Assembly (NCBI GenBank): GCA_003232175.1
Contig: QILX01000333.1
Location: 1 to 22,177, forward strand
Reading direction: 5' to 3'
From: Hyphomicrobiales bacterium
GTDB taxonomy: Bacteria; Pseudomonadota; Alphaproteobacteria; Rhizobiales; SZUA-8
DNA: 22,177 nt
The number at the start of each line of letters is the position of its first letter. Within the stretch, counting starts at the first letter, position 1. This document shows positions 1 to 7,107 of this stretch, in pieces. The translations under genes and the position numbers were made by a program. The notes beneath the pieces were generated by a model that saw only the letters and a program-made list of their open reading frames with translations, was not told the origin of the DNA and ran no database searches.

Positions 1-128
1 GCCGGTTTAGCCGTTTTTCGAGGTGAAGCTGTCTTGGCCGCCACGGTCCGGCTTTTTGCCGCAGGCTTGCGCGCCGCTGATTTGGGCTTTGAAGCCGCAC
101 CCCGGGTGGTTTTTTTTGTATCCGCCAT
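1..128 (-). CDS. Start of a gene in the aapP position, with a basic Lys/Ala/Thr-rich N-terminus (partial)
   Basis: An open frame starts with ATG at 128 on the minus strand and runs off the left edge, giving about 42 residues. It begins MADTKKTTRGAASKPK and stays rich in Lys, Arg, Ala, Ser and Thr throughout, like a histone-H1-type tail or a disordered basic linker. It starts 14 nucleotides after the aapM stop, so it is almost certainly co-transcribed with aapJQM. In aapJQMP operons this is the place of aapP, the ATPase subunit. No Walker A motif or other ABC sequence is reached before the edge, so the AapP identity rests on position only. AapP proteins as I know them reach the ABC domain within about 15-25 residues, so this tail would be a long extension. 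It could also be a separate small basic protein. Confidence 0.6.
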   Translation of the reverse strand, partial: MADTKKTTRGAASKPKSAARKPAAKSRTVAAKTASPRKTAKP

Positions 129-142
129 GATTGGTGCTCGTC

Positions 143-1270
143 CTAACGCTGATGACCGGTGTGAAGCTTGTTTTCCAGATAGACCGAATAGCGCGACATC
201 AGGAAACAGGCGAGGAAGAAGAAGACGGCGATAAAGCCATAAAGCTCCCAGACAATGCCGTTCCAATCCTGATGAGCGCGGATCGGAGCGATGATCCCGA
301 GGGGATCGAAGAGAGCGATGACCGACACCAAGGTGGTATCCTTGAAGAGGCCAATGAAGTTGTTGACGATGCCCGGGATTGAAATCTTCAGCGCCTGGGG
401 CAGAATGATCAACCGCATCGACTGAAAATAGGTCAGCCCCATGGCATCGGCGGCTTCGTACTGCCCCCTTGGCAACGCCGCGATGCCGCCGCGAATAACC
501 TCCGCCATATAGGCCGAGGCAAAGAACGTCACCATGATGACGACCCGCAGCAACTTGTCGAACTCAACCCCACGGGGGAGGAAATAGGCCAGCAGTACAT
601 TGGCGACAAAGAGCAGGGTTATCAGCGGCACGCCACGGATCATCTCGATGAATACCACCGAAACCGTCTTGATAAAAATCATGTCCGATTGCCGGCCAAG
701 CGCCAGGGCGACGCCAATGGGTAGAGATGCGGCGATGCCGGTAACCCCGATGACCATGGTCAGCAGGAACCCGCCGATCTGGGCCGATTCAACCGGCTCC
801 AGACCCAGGCCGCCCCAGATCAGCCAGAAGGCAATAACCGGGTAGGCCAGTGTGTGATACAATAGGGCCTTGCGGGCCGGCACATTGTCAAACAGCACCG
901 GCACCATGGCGACAACCAACAGAACAAAAGCAATATTTGGCCGCCAGCGTTCCGTTTCAGGGTAAAAACCGTAGATGAACTGGTAGAACCGTTCATTGAT
1001 GACCGCCCAGCAGGCCCCGGCGGGATTGATTTCGCGGCACTCCGTTAAGGAGCCGGCCTCAAAAACCGCATTAAATATGGCCCAATTGAAAATCGGCGGC
1101 ACATTCCAGACGATAAAAGTTACCGCCAGAATGGTCATGAAGCTGTTGGAAATGGAGGAAAACAGATTCTCCCGCATCCAGCCGATCACGCCGGTGGTAT
1201 TGGCCGGCGGCGGCGACGGATCAATGGTGCCCGAAGCGACCCACACCGCATTGCGTGTTACATCGCTCAT
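143..1270 (-). CDS. aapM: General L-amino acid ABC transporter permease AapM
   Basis: This 375-residue inner-membrane protein is the second permease of the AapJQMP polar amino acid importer, close to the usual family length of about 380. The N-terminal half has several hydrophobic segments and a periplasmic stretch containing GACWAVINERFYQFIYGFYP, which is characteristic of AapM. The C-terminal half is a BPD_transp_1 domain. Its EAA-type loop, EAADAMGLTYFQSMRLIILP, contacts the ATPase. The ATG at 1270 follows a GGAG Shine-Dalgarno located inside the ancestral 3' end of aapQ. That ancestral aapQ stop (TAA, 1272-1274) lies one base upstream, which implies translational coupling in the original operon. 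The frame is intact. The gene is followed by the putative aapP. Confidence 0.95.
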   Translation of the reverse strand: MSDVTRNAVWVASGTIDPSPPPANTTGVIGWMRENLFSSISNSFMTILAVTFIVWNVPPIFNWAIFNAVFEAGSLTECREINPAGACWAVINERFYQFIYGFYPETERWRPNIAFVLLVVAMVPVLFDNVPARKALLYHTLAYPVIAFWLIWGGLGLEPVESAQIGGFLLTMVIGVTGIAASLPIGVALALGRQSDMIFIKTVSVVFIEMIRGVPLITLLFVANVLLAYFLPRGVEFDKLLRVVIMVTFFASAYMAEVIRGGIAALPRGQYEAADAMGLTYFQSMRLIILPQALKISIPGIVNNFIGLFKDTTLVSVIALFDPLGIIAPIRAHQDWNGIVWELYGFIAVFFFLACFLMSRYSVYLENKLHTGHQR

Positions 1271-1309
1271 CTTATCGCTCCGTCAACTTGACGCGGTTGT
1301 TGTACCAAT

Positions 1310-2473
1310 TCATCCGATGAGGTAGAACAACATCAAAAGCAGAATGCTCTCCATCTCGCGGCCGGTCTGGTTGAGGGTGATGCCGCCAAGGGTTCCGGTT
1401 GCGTCCATGTAGCCAACAGCGATGGCCAAGGAGGAATTCTTGGTGAGATTGAGATATTGCGAAATCAGCGGCGGAATGATGACCCGCAAGGCCTGCGGCA
1501 ATATCACCATCTGCATGGTCCGTCCTGGCCTGAGGCCCAAGGCATAAGCCGCTTCTGTCTGGCCGTGGCTCACAGCCTGAATTCCGGCGCGCACATTCTC
1601 GGCGATAAAGGCCCCGGTATATAACGACAGCGCAAACCACAGGGCGATGAGACTGTCGCGGGCAAACATCCCACCGCGGAAATTAAAACCTTTTAGCTCG
1701 GGAATGTCCCAGGACATCGGTGAGCCCATGACGTAAAATACAATGAGTGTCGGGATCGCTATAATCCCCAGGCGAATCCAGAATGTCGGCAGAATTGTAC
1801 CGGTTTGCTCCTGTTGCTTGTGGGCCCAGCGTCCAAACACGATCGAGCCAACGACCATCGCCAGAAATACGACAAATACGCTGACAAACCCGTCCTCGAA
1901 GATTGGTGCGGCCAGATAAAAACCTCGATTGGTCAGGACCAGGGCCCCGCCAAGCATAGCCGTTGCCTCAGGGTCGGCGCCTCTGAAGGCATTAGGGGCC
2001 GGCAGAGCCTCATTGATCACCGCGGCGACGATGAGGATCTGAATGAGGACCGGAATATTGCGGATGACCTCGATATAGACCGTCATCAGCTTGGCGACGA
2101 CCCAGTTTTTCGACAGACGCAGAACGCCGGCCACAACGCCCAGAACGGTTGCGGTAATGCAGCCCAGCAGGGCGACCAGAAGCGTGTTGCTGATCCCGAC
2201 CAGCGCTGCCATCCAGTGGGGCGAACGCGAGGTGTAATCATACCACAATATCTGGTTGATATCGTAGGATGAGGGATCCAGCATGAACGAAAAGCTGAAT
2301 GTTTTGCCCAGCCGCGCGAAATTCTCGACGACATTGCTGAACAGCCACGCGAAGATCAGCATCAGCAAAAAGAGCGCGAAAATCTGGATCGTGTAGGACC
2401 GGTAGCGTGTGTCCGTCAGCAGCATTCCAATGCGGAAACGCTCCTCAGACGGTTCGACGGCTGCGATGCTCAT
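1310..2473 (-). CDS. aapQ: General L-amino acid ABC transporter permease AapQ, 3' end frameshifted
   Basis: AapQ is the first permease subunit of the Aap importer. The frame from ATG 2473 gives 387 residues with membrane segments, the family stretch containing YDINQILWYD, and the C-terminal permease domain with the EAA-type loop (EAAYALGLRPGRTMQMVILP). The frame ends abruptly ...MLFYLIG at TGA 1310-1312. The normal family ending is still present in another frame just downstream: MNWYNNRVKLTER, ending in TAA at 1272-1274. Relative to the family, roughly seven residues of the last membrane segment are missing at 1311-1320, so this looks like a deletion of about 16-19 bp with a frameshift. The product lacks the end of its last helix and its cytoplasmic tail; whether it still works is unclear. 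It is preceded by a stem-loop after aapJ. Confidence 0.9.
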   Translation of the reverse strand: MSIAAVEPSEERFRIGMLLTDTRYRSYTIQIFALFLLMLIFAWLFSNVVENFARLGKTFSFSFMLDPSSYDINQILWYDYTSRSPHWMAALVGISNTLLVALLGCITATVLGVVAGVLRLSKNWVVAKLMTVYIEVIRNIPVLIQILIVAAVINEALPAPNAFRGADPEATAMLGGALVLTNRGFYLAAPIFEDGFVSVFVVFLAMVVGSIVFGRWAHKQQEQTGTILPTFWIRLGIIAIPTLIVFYVMGSPMSWDIPELKGFNFRGGMFARDSLIALWFALSLYTGAFIAENVRAGIQAVSHGQTEAAYALGLRPGRTMQMVILPQALRVIIPPLISQYLNLTKNSSLAIAVGYMDATGTLGGITLNQTGREMESILLLMLFYLIG

Positions 2474-2505
2474 GCCACCCCCAGAAAAATTTTGGCAAGA
2501 AAGAT

Positions 2506-2538
2506 GAGGCGCGGCCCTTGTTCAAGACCGCGCCCCTC
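2506..2538 (-). promoter_or_regulatory. Intercistronic GC-rich stem-loop between aapJ and aapQ
   Basis: In the 75-base gap between the aapJ stop and the aapQ start, the arms 2506-2514 (GAGGCGCGG) and 2528-2538 (CCGCGCCCCTC) pair with a two-base bulge around a 13-base loop. No U-tract follows on the minus strand, so it is unlikely to be a full intrinsic terminator. Position and strength fit the partial-attenuation or mRNA-stabilising hairpins found after binding-protein genes, which keep the binding protein in excess over the permease. The role is inferred. Confidence 0.6.
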
Positions 2539-2548
2539 AAGCCGATTC

Positions 2549-3568
2549 CTAGCGGAAAGGCGGTGAGTAAAGAATGCCGCCATCGGTCCACAGCGCGTTC
2601 AATCCACGCGCCAGGCCGATGTCAGTATCGACGCCGAGATATTTTTCGTAGATCTCGCCGTAATTGCCGGCCGTTTTGATGACGTTAACGGCCCAATCCT
2701 TCTCGAGCCCGATCATGGCGCTGTATTCGCCTTCCTTGCCGAGAATACGGTTGACCTCGGGATCGTCGGACCCCATGGCCATTTTGTCGACATTGGCCTT
2801 GGTCAGACCTTTTTCCTCGGCGATGATGAGAACGTTCAGCACCCAGCGGTTGATATCGGCCCACTGGTCATCACCGTGACGGACGAGCGGTCCGAGCGGC
2901 TCTTTGGAAATGATTTCCGGCAGAATGAGGTGATCGCCGGGTTTTTCGAAGGTTGACCGGGTTGCGGCCAGGCCCGAGGCATCGGTCGTATACGCATCGC
3001 ACGCATTGGCGAGATATTTCTGCTGCGCTTCGGCGTTTGTCTCGATCGGAACCGGATCATACTTCATGTTATTGGAGCGGAAATAATCCGCCAGGTTGAG
3101 CTCGGTGGTCGTGCCGGTCTGGATGCAGATCGTTGCACCGTCAAGTTCCTTGGCGCTTGAAACGCCCAGGGCCTTGGGCACTATAAAGCCCTGACCATCA
3201 TAAAAGTTTACACCGGTAAAGGTGAATTTCAGATCCGCGTCGCGGCTGAAGGTCCAGGTGGTGTTACGGGCCAGCATGTCAATTTCGCCAGATGCCAGCG
3301 CGGTAAAACGCGTCTTGCCGGTTGTCGGGGTGAACTTCACCGCTTTGGGGTCACCAAAAACGGCGGCTGCAACGGCGCGGCAGATGGTCACGTCAAAACC
3401 ATCCCACTCGCCATTGGCGTCGGTGAACGCAAAACCGGCGACGCCGGTCGAGACACCACACTGCAAAAATCCCTTGGCTTTTACGTCTTCAAGCGTGCCG
3501 GCGCTTGCCGCGCCCGCAGCAAGTATTGCGGCGACACCCGTCGCAATCGAAAGAATAGATTTTTTCAT
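2549..3568 (-). CDS. aapJ: General L-amino acid ABC transporter, periplasmic binding protein AapJ
   Basis: This solute-binding protein captures L-amino acids in the periplasm and delivers them to AapQMP. The 339-residue product begins MKKSILSIATG, a clear Sec signal peptide with cleavage predicted after ASA (about residue 23). The mature part matches the AapJ family: GTLEDVKAKGFLQCGVSTGV near the start, then GFAFTDANGEWDGFDVTICR, RNTTWTFSRD, a TFEKPGDHL-type segment, and the typical ending NALWTDGGILYSPPFR. The frame stays open to 3622, but I chose ATG 3568 because it has the signal peptide and an AAGG Shine-Dalgarno 8-9 bases upstream. Length is normal for the family (about 340). It is the first gene of the operon and diverges from metC. 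Confidence 0.96.
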   Translation of the reverse strand: MKKSILSIATGVAAILAAGAASAGTLEDVKAKGFLQCGVSTGVAGFAFTDANGEWDGFDVTICRAVAAAVFGDPKAVKFTPTTGKTRFTALASGEIDMLARNTTWTFSRDADLKFTFTGVNFYDGQGFIVPKALGVSSAKELDGATICIQTGTTTELNLADYFRSNNMKYDPVPIETNAEAQQKYLANACDAYTTDASGLAATRSTFEKPGDHLILPEIISKEPLGPLVRHGDDQWADINRWVLNVLIIAEEKGLTKANVDKMAMGSDDPEVNRILGKEGEYSAMIGLEKDWAVNVIKTAGNYGEIYEKYLGVDTDIGLARGLNALWTDGGILYSPPFR

Positions 3569-3950
3569 TTTGAAGCCTTCTCTGTTGATCCTCACGAAAC
3601 GCCGGTATGCAGGACTTCTCACTGGCGCTTAGCGCGCTCTCTTCAAAGCCCATTTTGCTGACACATAAACTGTCAAAAATTCCGTGCGTCTTTTTTTCGT
3701 CCCCAAATCGGTTTGACCGTTATTGCTATCGGTCTTCACCACTGGCCCTATCGAAGGCGAATATTGCCCGATGGTCAAGTGATAACAGCGGGAAATTAAC
3801 CGTGAAACATGCGGGGAGAGACAAATACTGGAATTTCCGGTGCCATAAGCGCTGGCGCAACGGAGCAAATTGGGCTACCGGTCTGCGATGCTGAAAAACG
3901 TTGCTTGCCAAAAACTATTTCGATGAAAACCCCTTTTGGTGGAAGACATT
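3569..3950. promoter_or_regulatory. Divergent control region between aapJ and metC
   Basis: This 382-base non-coding stretch separates the two divergent genes and should carry both promoters. Two inverted repeats are visible: TGACA 3659-3663 with TGTCA 3671-3675, and GACCG 3715-3719 with CGGTC 3730-3734; either could be an operator. On the minus strand TTGACC (3778-3773) is followed after 17 bases by TTCGAT, a weak candidate promoter for aapJ. TTGACA (3676-3671) has no good -10 partner. I could not assign a metC promoter. I saw no match to a SAM-responsive riboswitch, although that was done by eye. The short open frames here have no recognisable product. Confidence 0.45.
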
Positions 3951-5108
3951 ATGGGTGCTAAGACCAACAAAGATCCCCAACGGCCCAATACCATCGCGGT
4001 CACGGCCGGACGCCACCCGCAAGCGTATCACGGGTTTGTAAATCCTCCCGTTTACCACGCTTCGACATTGCTCTACCCGACGGCGGAATCTTATCGAAAT
4101 CACGACATGCGCTACGAATATGGCAGCCGGGGCACGCCGACTTCGGAAGCGCTGGAAGATGCAATTTCCGCGCTGGAAAATGCCGATGGCTGCCGGATGA
4201 CCAGCTCAGGCCGCTCGGCGATCGTTCTGGCGCTGCTCGCCGTTCTGGACGCCGGGGATCATATAATATCTATTATCCGACCCGCGCCATCGCCAAAAGG
4301 TTCCTGACCAGAATGGGGATTGAAACCACTTTCTTCGATCCCCTCATCGGTGCTGGCATCGATGCGCTGATTAGACAAAATACCAAGGCGGTCTTCCTGG
4401 AAGCGCCGGGTTCGCAAACCTTCGAGATGCCCGACGTGCCGCTGATTGCTGCCGCCGCCAGGGCCCGGGGTGTCACAGTGATGCTTGACAACACCTGGGC
4501 GACCCCGCTTTTTTACCAACCGTTCGACCACGGCGTCGACATTTCAATTCATGCCGCGACAAAATATATTTCCGGCCATTCCGATGTGATGCTCGGCGCT
4601 GTGACCGGCGTTGGCAAAGCTTGGGAGCTCGTCGACAAGACCTTCTTGCTGCTGCGGCCCAATGCCGGCCCCGATGATATCTATCTGGGACAAAGAGGGA
4701 TCCGCACCTTAGGCACGCGCCTGGCACACCACATGAAAAGCGGCCTCGATATGGCCCGCTGGCTCCAGGCGCGACCCGAGGTCGAACGCGTTCTGTATCC
4801 GGCGCTGGAAACCGACCCCGGTCACGAGATCTGGAAACGCGACTTCACTGGTGCTTCAAGCCTTTTTTCGGTCATAGGATGGCCACGTCAATGCAATGCT
4901 AAATGCGTTGAAACATTTCGGCATGGGCGATTCCTGGGGTGGATATGAAAGCCTGGTCGTACCGTTTGATCCGAGCAAGTACCGCACCGCGACCAAATGG
5001 GACGCCGCCGGACCGGCTTTGCGCTTTCATATCGGTTTGGAAGATGTCGACGATCTCAAGGAAGACCTTAACCGAGGCTTTGCAGTTTTCAACGCATCAT
5101 CCCGTTAG
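3951..5108 (+). pseudogene. metC: Cystathionine beta-lyase (MetC-type), broken at two sites
   Basis: The intact enzyme is a PLP-dependent Cys/Met-metabolism lyase that cleaves cystathionine to homocysteine, pyruvate and ammonia. Family sequence runs through three frames. The first covers 3951 to about 4268 and includes YEYGSRGTPTSEALE and MTSSGRSAIVLALL. The second runs from about 4269 to 4876 and includes FLEAPGSQTFEMPDVP and the PLP-lysine segment HAATKYISGHSDVM. The third runs from about 4878 to 5108 and includes HFGMGDSWGGYESLVVPFDP. At junction 1 (4262-4270) GDHII should be followed by about five more residues before YYPTR, so about 13 bp are missing. At junction 2 (4872-4881) about five residues are missing before DGHVNAMLNAL, so about 14 bp. 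Start ATG 3951 has GGAAG upstream. Neither shift is obviously recodable, so the gene is probably non-functional. Being divergent from aapJ is usual in Alphaproteobacteria. Confidence 0.9.
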
Positions 5109-5147
5109 TGTTTTTCTTAAGCCGTTACCCCTAAGAGGATATACATT

Positions 5148-6005
5148 ATGGCAGCGGACACCGACGGCATAGATTATGAGGCCGAATACGACAACCGGGC
5201 TCGTGTTCCGGACCATCTGGTGGTGCTTGCCGCCTGGGAGCATTATGCGCAGGTCTGGCGCGACCAAATGTCGGCCGACGGTCGGGCCGAACTCGACCTG
5301 TCCTATGGTGCCCATGAACGCCATGGCATCGATATCTTTCGCCCCGATGTAGATCGCAACGGCCCCATTGCGATGTTTTTACACGGCGGCTACTGGCGCT
5401 CCCTTGATCGCAAGCTGTTCAGTCACATGGCACGCGGCATGGTCGAGCACGGGATCCCGGTGGCGTTGCCCTCCTACCGTCTTTGCCCCGAAGTGCCGGT
5501 GGCGGACATTATCAGCGATGTCCGCGCCGCCGCAGGCTGGCTGTGGGCGCAACACCGCCGGCGGTTGCTGGTTGTCGGTCATTCGGCCGGCGGTCATCTT
5601 GCGTCCTGCCTCCTGGCCACGGACTGGCAGAAAATCGATCCCGCCCTGCCCGAACATCTGGTGCCGGCGGCGGTATCCTTCAGCGGTATATTTGACCTGG
5701 AGCCGCTCATGCACACCTCGATCAACGATACGCTCGGCCTCACCGCGGAAACCGTGCAGGCCGCAAGTCCGATGTCCTGGCCAGCGCCTGCGGGGTGCTG
5801 GTTTGAAGCTTATGTGGGGAGCGAGGAGAGCCCTGAGTTTCATCGCCAGTCCGAAAGCATTACCGGGGTCTGGAGTGAATCGGGCACACATACAAGACTG
5901 CGTGCCGTCCACGAAGCCAATCATTTCACGGCGATAAACGGGTTGCCGGATCCGGACAGCGATGAAATCATGCATATCGCTGTCCTGGCTCACTCGCTCG
6001 AATAA
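5148..6005 (+). CDS. Alpha/beta hydrolase, kynurenine formamidase-like
   Basis: This 285-residue cytoplasmic protein has no signal peptide. The oxyanion-hole motif HGGYW is at 79-83 and the nucleophile elbow GHSAG at 144-148 (Ser146). The catalytic His is probably His259 in EANHFTAI, and the acid lies probably in or near GSEESPEF (about 224-231). The HGGYW plus ESPEF combination is typical of the arylformamidase/kynurenine formamidase branch, which hydrolyses N-formylkynurenine, and of related carboxylesterases; the true substrate is uncertain. Start ATG 5148 follows AAGAGGA at good spacing. It begins 39 bases after the broken metC and may share its transcript. The frame is intact although its upstream neighbour is broken, so it is either under separate selection or the metC damage is recent. 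I see no tryptophan-degradation genes nearby. Confidence 0.85.
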   Translation: MAADTDGIDYEAEYDNRARVPDHLVVLAAWEHYAQVWRDQMSADGRAELDLSYGAHERHGIDIFRPDVDRNGPIAMFLHGGYWRSLDRKLFSHMARGMVEHGIPVALPSYRLCPEVPVADIISDVRAAAGWLWAQHRRRLLVVGHSAGGHLASCLLATDWQKIDPALPEHLVPAAVSFSGIFDLEPLMHTSINDTLGLTAETVQAASPMSWPAPAGCWFEAYVGSEESPEFHRQSESITGVWSESGTHTRLRAVHEANHFTAINGLPDPDSDEIMHIAVLAHSLE

Positions 6006-6288
6006 AGAGCTTAGCGTCGGCCTGCTCGTCATCTTGCATTGTTTAAGCCTCGGCCGACCCCCCACCTGGCCACTACACAAACAAACCTTGGTGTGGTCGG
6101 TGCCGTCTAAGCGTGAAAGATTCTAGGGCCTGTGGACAGCCAACATCATATAAATTAGGTATATGTCATGGGGCTATTTGCGAAAGCCTCGTGAGGCCCA
6201 GGCCGAAGTTTCGCTTCCCGTAGATTTTCCGGCTATGCTGCACCGTTGTATCGGTGCGTCTTTGTCGGTGCGCGAGAAGAAAAACATA
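6006..6288 (+). other. Gap before the chromate genes; possible in-frame upstream extension
   Basis: Between the hydrolase stop and the chosen chrB-like start I see no clear gene and no intrinsic terminator with a T-run. A loose inverted repeat is present (GTCGGCC about 6015-6021 with GGCCGAC about 6052-6058). An AT-rich CATATAAATTAG tract lies near 6148-6160 and could serve as a -10 region for the chromate genes, but no -35 partner is convincing. The chromate gene's frame is open upstream to an ATG at 6163. Those 42 residues do not resemble the family, so I treat them as untranslated. Confidence 0.4.
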
Positions 6289-7107
6289 ATGCCTGCACCA
6301 AATGAAATTACCCCTACACAATTGATGCGTCTCGTCGGCACGCCGGAAGTACCCGGCATTGTAGATCTGAGAATCGATGAGGATTTTGATAGTGATCCGC
6401 GGCTGGTTCCTGGTGCCTTCCGTTGCTCGCACACGGCGTTGGATAGCCTTATACCAAGATTTACGGGCAAACCCGTTGTGGTTTATTGTCAAAAAGGCCG
6501 CAAGATTTCGCAAGGTGCTGCTGCGCTCCTGCGGAACGAGGCGATTTCAGTTGAAGTTCTTGAGGGTGGACAATTTGCTTGGCGTGATGCTGATCTGCCA
6601 ATGGTTGATGGTACTAAATCTCCGCTTGCCACGACGACCGCCCCGACCCGCTGGGTAACCCGGCATCGACCCAAGATCGACCGGATCGCCTGCCCTTGGT
6701 TGATCCGCAGGTTTATCGATCCGGCGGCCCAGTTTTATTTCGTGCCACCACAGGATGTTGAGTTGGTGGCTGAGAAATTTAATGCAACGCCTTTTGACAT
6801 TGAAGGGATTCACCTTAGTCATCATGGCACCGAATGCTCCTTTGACGCTTTTCTGGGCGAGTTTGGCTTGCAGACAGAGGCGCTTGACCGGATGGCGCTG
6901 ATTGTCAGAGGTGCCGATACCAACCGTCATGAACTCGCACCCGAAGCCGCCGGTATTCTCGCAATTTCTTTGGGTTTATCGCGCATGTTTCGAGATGATC
7001 TGGCACAACTGAACGCAGGAATGATCCTGTTTGATGCACTTTATCGCTGGTCGCGGGATGCAACCGATGAAGGACACGACTGGCCAGCAACTTCAGTGCG
7101 GAAATGA
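6289..7107 (+). CDS. Rhodanese-ChrB C-terminal fusion, sulfurtransferase/chromate resistance protein
   Basis: This is a 272-residue two-domain soluble protein. Residues about 5-105 are a rhodanese domain with the active-site loop CQKGRK (Cys67). Residues about 120-270 are a ChrB C-terminal domain with the hallmark PKIDRIACPWLIRRF, then GATPFDIEGIH-like sequence (here NATPFDIEGIH) and LAPEAAGILAISLGLSRM. The N-terminal regulatory domain of classical ChrB is absent, so this is the sulfurtransferase-type member usually paired with chrA; a role in chromate handling is inferred from the family. I chose ATG 6289 (MPAPNEITPTQ) because family similarity begins there and GAGAAG precedes it. The stop overlaps the chrA start (ATGA), so the two are translationally coupled. 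GC and codon use are lower than in flanking genes. Confidence 0.9.
   Translation: MPAPNEITPTQLMRLVGTPEVPGIVDLRIDEDFDSDPRLVPGAFRCSHTALDSLIPRFTGKPVVVYCQKGRKISQGAAALLRNEAISVEVLEGGQFAWRDADLPMVDGTKSPLATTTAPTRWVTRHRPKIDRIACPWLIRRFIDPAAQFYFVPPQDVELVAEKFNATPFDIEGIHLSHHGTECSFDAFLGEFGLQTEALDRMALIVRGADTNRHELAPEAAGILAISLGLSRMFRDDLAQLNAGMILFDALYRWSRDATDEGHDWPATSVRK

Noticed and set aside
3800..3950. A SAM-type riboswitch ahead of metC
   Set aside because: I looked for the conserved core and pseudoknot patterns and saw none. Only small unrelated hairpins can be drawn.
4262..4881. Programmed frameshifting or ribosome bypassing in metC
   Set aside because: Expected residues are absent, not interrupted by extra sequence, and no slippery heptamer is apparent, so deletion is simpler.
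5379..6080. A 233-codon open frame opposite the hydrolase
   Set aside because: The plus-strand hydrolase has a complete set of motifs and a good ribosome site. The reverse frame has no recognisable features.
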